From Prorocentrum cordatum (taxonomy: Eukaryota; Sar; Dinophyceae; Prorocentrales; Prorocentraceae), in assembly GCA_963575745.1 (NCBI GenBank), contig CAUYUJ010016060.1, forward strand, positions 1,857,444 through 1,892,443: a DNA stretch of 35,000 nt, written 5' to 3'. Positions 29,056 through 35,000 of this stretch are shown here, piece after piece. Below the pieces are notes generated by a model. The model searched no databases, had not been told where the DNA came from, and saw nothing but the letters and a program-made list of their open reading frames with translations. The translations under genes were made by a program, and so were the position numbers. Numbering within the stretch: position 1 is the stretch's first letter; each line of letters opens with the position of its first letter.

Positions 29056-30809
29056 CCTCCTCCTCGCCCTCGTCCTCGCCCTCGCCCTCCTCCTCCTCCT
29101 CCTCCTCTGCGCTGCCGAGCGGAACATCCCGTGAACGCAAGATGTCCGCGCAAAACAATCGGGCCCATGCCTGCGGACTCCCCGCCCGCAGCGGCACTGG
29201 AACCACCGCCTCGCCCTTCGGCGGGGAAGGGTTCTTGCCCTGCTTCAGGGGGCGCAGAGCTCTCGCCCTCCACTCGCCCGCGACACGGTCAGTGCACCTC
29301 GCGCCCAAGTCTTTGACCTGATGCTGGGCACCCACGCCGCACGCGGCACGCCAAAACACTGGCCCATTGGCCCAAAGACGGTGGGTGGGGTGAGCCTTGG
29401 ACAGGACCACGGGGGCCCCAGGGCACGGCAGCGGCACCGCCCGAGAGCGCGAGACCCGCCCGATCCCACAGACCCCACAACCCCAACCACCAGGAACCTG
29501 TGATATTCGGTAACCCTTATCATCTTGAACTAGCTCAAGCAGGGGGGCCTCTGAATTCACCAGCGTCCTCTGCCTACGTTCCTTGATGGCCTCCACGTCG
29601 GGGTACCCTAACCTGTGCACATACTTCAACACCTCAGTCAAGTACCTGGCCAGGGGAGTCACCTGGTCACGATGGAGCATTATCCTATCTCTCGCGTGGA
29701 AGTTCATCGGGCGCGCCTTGGCACCCTTCTTGGCCCACTCGTCAGCGAACCTATTACCATGAAAAAAGGGAGGCGGTACTCCGTGATCGAGGGCCGTGCG
29801 CCGCGACAGGTGCGCGGTGATCTTCACAACCTGGACGTTCTCCTTCCCACCGTCCTCGGCCCTCCTCCAGACTTGCCCCCACAATTCTGCGTGCGCCTTA
29901 TTTGGGTGAGCCGCGCTTGCCTCCCCAGCCCCCCGCCCATCTACTACCATCTGGCAGCCCGTGGCTATCGTTATCGTCTGCCCCATCAACACAAGGGCCA
30001 TGTAAAAGGCACACAACCCGGAACTTGGATCATCCTGAACTGGGAGAGGCGACGGTCCAGACGCAATCGCCTCTACTTCCAGCATGGGAGAAACTGATAC
30101 AACGGCCCATCCTGCTCTGACTAGCCACCTGCCTTCGTTGTCGTACCCTGACCCATCAACGCAGACGAATGGCCCCAGGGTTCCATGCCGATGAGGAGGA
30201 TGGGCCCACTTGAACTCAGCGCCGTGCAAAATCTTCGGAATACTGCTGCGGTCGTTGCTCACCAACGCCCGCGTCCACCTAAGATCTGCCTGGGCTTCCT
30301 TGCCCCCCTTCAGGAGCTTGCCTCCTGGGTCAAGGTTGCGGCGAAAAAACCAAGGGCCGTCGCAGCCCAAGAGTCCGTGGTGCACTGAACCAGCATTGGC
30401 CCCACACCACCTGCACGCCGGGTCCAAACTTGACCTCTGCTTGAACAAGCCTTGCTGCGTCCAGAGGCCTCCGGAAACCTGAGCTATGATGAGACTTATC
30501 TCAAGATGGTCCCCTCTCTTTCTCAGCTCCCAGATCACGTCTCTGATCGGGTCCAGGTTGGGCTCCCAAGGTACGCGGTAAAAATCACTCACCTTCTTGA
30601 GGCACAGCTGCTCCGTGGTGTCATCTACGAGGGCCTTGATCATACGAGGACCCACCTCGCGCAAGTCCAGGGCGATCCCCTCAGGCGTAACCCAACTGCA
30701 CCAGGAGGCACCCGTCCAACCCAACCTAGCGAGAGTCTGCACCACGGCCCCAGCGGGGCCAACAACTCCGCTCCATCCCCTGGCTGCGTCATCCTTGGCC
30801 TTGTTAAAA
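28943..30809 (-). pseudogene. LINE-B RNase H domain with C-terminal cysteine region
   Basis: The frame is open from about 30,809 to a stop at 28,943; the translation before it (…STEAQMQTAF) joins if one T is removed near 30,810. Features in order: a CCHC-like CRWCGANAGSVHHGLLGC; RNase H with VCVDGSGYDNEG (first Asp at 30,155-30,157) and RAGWAVVSV; GLCAFYMALVLMG, where the usual catalytic Glu is not seen; CQMVVDGRG (candidate Asp); KAHAELWGQVWRRA; and FHGNRFADEWAKKGA at the domain end. The tail has WGCGVCGIG, PLPCPGAP, HRLWANGPVFWRAACGVG and ARCTDRVAG. The last ~50 residues are Glu/Asp/Gly translated from the TCC tract and are probably not part of the original protein. Confidence 0.78.
28957..29107. 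repeat. (TCC)n/(TCG)n tract at the junction of the two LINEs
   Basis: TCC repeats at 28,971-29,028, then TCGTCC and TCGCCC variants, then TCC again to about 29,107. The 3' end of LINE-A ends on its left and the 3' end of LINE-B (minus strand) ends on its right. The LINE-B reading frame continues into it as a Glu/Gly/Asp-rich tail with a stop at 28,943. Confidence 0.93.
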
Positions 30810-32052
30810 GGCCGTCTGCATCTGCGCCTCCGTTGACCACTGCATAAAAATCGCCTTTGTCCACATCATGAGCGGCAAGGCGTTCGCTCGGAATGACGGG
30901 TCAACCTGCGGCACCCCTGCCAGTAAAAACTGCACCGCCCTGCGCCTTCCCTTAGCTGGGCCAAAAAGGGCGGCGGCCGTCGTGGCTCGCTGCGTCCGGG
31001 GCGCGGCGTTGGTCATCCCCACCGCCCCCGCCCCATGCAGATGCATCGCAGCAGGCGTTCCTCCTCCTCTGAAGATCTGCTGGATCGATTTCTTCGAGAA
31101 TCGGAGCGCTCGATATCGTCGAACTCGGCCCCAGACGGTGGTGATTCGCTGTTTAGTCACCTTCCGTCCCTTGTTGAAGGCCAACTTAAAGTCCACGCCC
31201 AAGTTCTTGGCTGCGGGCACATACTTGAGACTGAACTCGCGCAGCGCGTGCTGCAAGACCTTGCCGAGCTCAGTGTCTGACGCCGTCAGAATGCACTTCT
31301 TCCCGGAAGCCTTCAGTTCCAAAGCCTCCAGGCCCCGACAAAACATCTGTGTTCCCTGGACCAGAGCGCTCTTCACGAAAATGTCGGCCCCCAAGGCATG
31401 GCTGGTGGAATCATCGGCCATGGGCGCCAGCCCCAAGTGGGGCCATTTGTCCATAAAATCATCACATACACCCGTTAGCACTATCTTCAGCAGCGTCGTC
31501 GCGAAAGGGCAACCTGCCACTGTGCTGCTGTTGACTGTGAAAGGGAGGGGTAAGGCCTCTCCAACCTTGATGCTGCGAGAGCCACCGTAGACTGGGTGGA
31601 GCACCCGTGTGCGCCTGATGCTAAAACCATGCTTAGCGCGCGATCTGACCAGGAGCTGGCGCGTCACTCTCTCGCGCGCGTTCTCTAAATCAATCAACGC
31701 GCAGGCGCGGGAAAAAAACTTTCCGGCAATCGCCGCCTCGTTGTTTATCGCTTGCCTCCGGGCCGCCATCTCGCAGCTCCGCCCCTTCCCTCCATACATA
31801 TAATCCTTGTGCTGTGATGCCTCCCATCTTTCCGCCTCCCCATGACGCAATCCCCCAAGGACGCGAACAGGTGTGGGCATAATCCCTATCGGTCGTCTGC
31901 CTCCTTCTGGCTTCTGCAAAAAGGGGGGGGGGGGGGGGGATGAGTGGCATAATCTGCTCTGGCAGGCACGCGGACTTCTCGCGCATGTGAAGCAGGGGCC
32001 CGAAAACGCGCAACCCCTCATCGCTCAGGGACTTCAACGCGTGAGGTGGTCA
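30810..32052 (-). pseudogene. LINE-B reverse transcriptase domain
   Basis: Starts after a TGA at 32,050-32,052 as SLSDEGLRVFGPLLHMREK, then shifts frame within a run of 15 or so G's (about 31,922-31,938) into FLQKPEGGRRPIGIMPTPVR. Catalytic motifs follow: CALIDLENARERV (motif A with its Asp), SSTVAGCPFATTLLKIVL (motif B), MADD at 31,410-31,421 (motif C, Met instead of the usual Tyr), LKASGKKCILTAS and AAKNLGVDFKL. The thumb region contains arginine-rich KQRITTVWGRVRRYRALRF. The two metal-binding Asp residues of motif C are intact. The stop and the frameshift disable it unless the G-run length is a sequencing error. Confidence 0.85.
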
Positions 32053-33046
32053 CCTACAAGCTCCCACTGCGGTGCGTCTCTTGAACTGCCAGAGAACTTG
32101 CCGAAGGACCCGCGGTTCAGGAGGCCCAGGGGGATCTTCCAAAGGCAGCGGGCGTAACCTTCTGGGCTCTGGGCCCCCCAGCGCGCCGTGCCTCCAGATG
32201 CCCTTCCATTCTCTGTCGAGGGCCTCGATCTGGTCCATAGCACCACCTGGGGTTCCATCTGGGCCTGGTTCATCAGGGATCCACTCGTTGAGGGCCTTCA
32301 CCCACCTATGCGCCATACTTCCCCCATTAGCAACCGCCTCCGAAGCCCAAGATCTCCACTTCTTCTGGCGCTGCCTGACCCAAGACGCCTCCCCGGACTG
32401 GATCAGCATGCTCAACTCAAACAAGGCGTCCCTGATAGAGGCCACCTCATACCCCAAGAAACTAAAATGCCCAGATCTCCACTTGCGCCAGCCCAAGGAG
32501 TGCCGCGCAATCTCTGGAGCCCTCTGGAGCTTCTGATTCAACTCTTCCACCTGCCTATCGTCGTCGGTGAAACCCTTGCGCTTGAGGAACCCCAGCTCTT
32601 CAAGGCGCGCGTGGAACTTGCGCGATGATCTCGTCGCTGGTGAGCCTAGTGGGTGGGGCCCGCCAACCTTGACAACCGCTGGCTTGTAAACAAATTCATA
32701 CGCGTCGCCTCTGCCGAAAAAGTTGCCCTTGGAGCCTGTCAACTCCAGCTGGTGCGTCTCTGCGAGCTCGAGCTCGGCTGCCTGGCAAAAAGGTAGCGTA
32801 GGCCTGGCTGACCTGAGCTTGCGAAATCTCTGGCTCCCGGACCAGCTGCCCAACCTGCACCTGAATTCCTCCCCACAGCGAAGGAGGCTGAGGCGCTGGC
32901 CCGATCGCCAGATCAGGGAACCTCTTGGATGCCCACATACACCTGATCGATCCAAGATGGGTAGTCGTCCTGATCGACATCCGAATGGGATAATGGGTTG
33001 ATAGCTCGGAATCTTCCAATCGATCACAACGCCATACGCAGGGCGC

Positions 33047-33063
<17 letters not shown>
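32050..33063 (-). pseudogene. LINE-B connector between endonuclease and RT
   Basis: Continues from the endonuclease. Two frames alternate between about 33,000 and 32,770 (IRTTTHLGSIRCMWASKRFP in one, LPILDRSGVCGHPRGS in the other), so at least two shifts are present. From about 32,765 a single frame runs ELELAETHQLELTGSKGNFF, FHARLEELGFLKRKGFTDD, WASEAVANGGSMAHRWVKAL and ALDREWKGIWRHGAL to TGA at 32,050. These are helical, charged sequences typical of LINE connectors. No catalytic motif is expected here. Confidence 0.65.
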
Positions 33064-34097
<1,034 letters not shown>

Positions 34098-34100
<3 letters not shown>

Positions 34101-34982
34101 GGAACAGGCTGACCGTGCCGACCGTGCCGTAGGCGATCTGCTGCGATTATCCTTTTTATCCTTCTCGGCCCGCTCTTTCTCCATCTGCTCCTTGACCCGT
34201 TCCATGACGGACTTGACGCACTGCTGCGCACGCTCGCCCCCCTGGAACTCATCTCGTTGCTGGTCTCCCATCCGTGAGAAAGCATCCGCTTCTCCTGCCA
34301 TCCGCGCGTCGTTGGCGGCCTCGAGGTCAATGAGAACCTGCCGCCTTCCGCCTCCGCCGCCAGCGCCCCGCGCAGCATCGTGACGAGCAGCGCGACGACC
34401 AGCAGCAAAGGCGGGATCCTCCGTGCCTCCACGCTGTGGTTTCGGCGGCCTCGGCCCTCCATCCCCCGCTGCCGGGGTGCCCGGGGCCGCGCCGGCGCGT
34501 GGTGGGGTCGCTGGCGACGCCTCCTGCAGCTCAGCCGCCGCCGCTGCCGCCTCCACTGCACCCCGCATTGCGCCAAAGGCCTTGCGCATCTCTTCGCCAG
34601 CTTCGCCCTCAGGGAGGGCCCTAAGGAACTGGTCCAGTGCCTTCTGGACGGGCTCCACGATGGACAAAGACGGCTTGGCCGCTTTGCTCTCACCTCCGCC
34701 CTGCGGCGCGAGCGACAGCCCACGGGCCTTCGCCTCCTCGAGCTGCGACTGCACGAAGTCGAGCTCCTCCTGCGCTTGGACTGTGGCCTTGACTGCCTCC
34801 TCGGCCTTGGCCTGCATGCGAGACACCTTCTGCCTGAGGTGCACGACCTGCTGCGAGTACTGGCCGATGAGTGTGTTGATCTGTGCCGCCTCCGCCTTGG
34901 CCCCTGACAGGCCGTAGTTCTGAAGCGCACGCTGATGCATGAGTGAATCCCGCTGGTGGCGAGGGATGGATTGCGATGCCAA
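34098..34982 (-). pseudogene. LINE-B ORF1-like coiled-coil protein
   Basis: A 294-codon frame whose opening word is ATG (MASQSIPRHQRDSLMHQRAL). The section NTLIGQYSQQVVHLRQKVSR and AEEAVKATVQAQEELDFVQS is a clear coiled coil (about residues 35-90). An Ala/Pro/Gly-rich linker follows, then a second charged helix VKSVMERVKEQMEKERAEKD and a basic end (NRSRSPTARSARSACS). No nucleic-acid-binding motif of known type is visible. Position and style match ORF1 proteins of LINEs. The frame is intact within the window, and the true start may lie further right, outside the window. It overlaps the endonuclease frame, which continues in another phase. Confidence 0.65.
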
Positions 34983-35000
34983 GGCGAAGTTTTCCTCCGA

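Overview
The window looks like repeat-dense, GC-rich nuclear DNA from a dinoflagellate; a Prorocentrum-like genome would fit, but no marker here fixes the species. The reasons are: two decayed LINE-type retrotransposons with the order coiled-coil ORF1, endonuclease, reverse transcriptase, RNase H and cysteine-rich C-terminus; very long TCC/GGA, GAT, CA and ATT tracts; many short inverted-repeat elements; and no intact ordinary gene. No bacterial operon structure, rRNA, tRNA or spliced-leader gene was found. Most open frames in 1-22 kb are artefacts of GC-rich or trinucleotide-repeat DNA.

Layout. 0-5 kb: a 90-bp minisatellite (about 1051-1960, with diverged copies at 4188-4410), a frame-broken coding-like stretch at 2592-3110 and a local duplication at 3.5-4.0 kb. 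5-8.1 kb: one unrecognised, frameshifted protein-coding region on the minus strand (6095-7817), lying between GGA/CCT tracts. 8.4-11.4 kb: a chain of minisatellites. These are a 42-bp array with conserved cores and variable linkers, a composite 10-mer/12-mer array that passes into a ~110-bp higher-order repeat, an AGGGCTAT octamer array, and GGGCACC and GGCCCAAGA arrays. 10.3-22.5 kb: a nest of short terminal-inverted-repeat elements. The main family (called TIR-1 here) has at least six recognisable copies plus remnants. Two copies have 9-bp target duplications and two others carry ATT-rich cores. Three other fold-back element types are also present, as well as two copies of a ~220-bp palindrome-rich repeat.

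22.5-35 kb: two LINE copies meet tail to tail. LINE-A (plus strand, about 22,950-28,970) follows a ~400-bp TCC tract. LINE-B (minus strand, from beyond the right edge to about 28,950) has a ~480-bp CA tract inside its endonuclease region. Their 3' ends share one TCC/TCG tract at about 28,970-29,107. Both elements have frameshifts and stop codons, so neither looks able to move by itself.

The short inverted-repeat elements carry no protein and would depend on a transposase supplied elsewhere. The ends of the TIR-1 family resemble splice sites (AG|GT at the left, AG at the right), which raises the possibility that they are introner-like. That is the most interesting hypothesis in the window. Positions of domains and motifs were read by eye; family assignments rest on recognised motifs and not on database searches.
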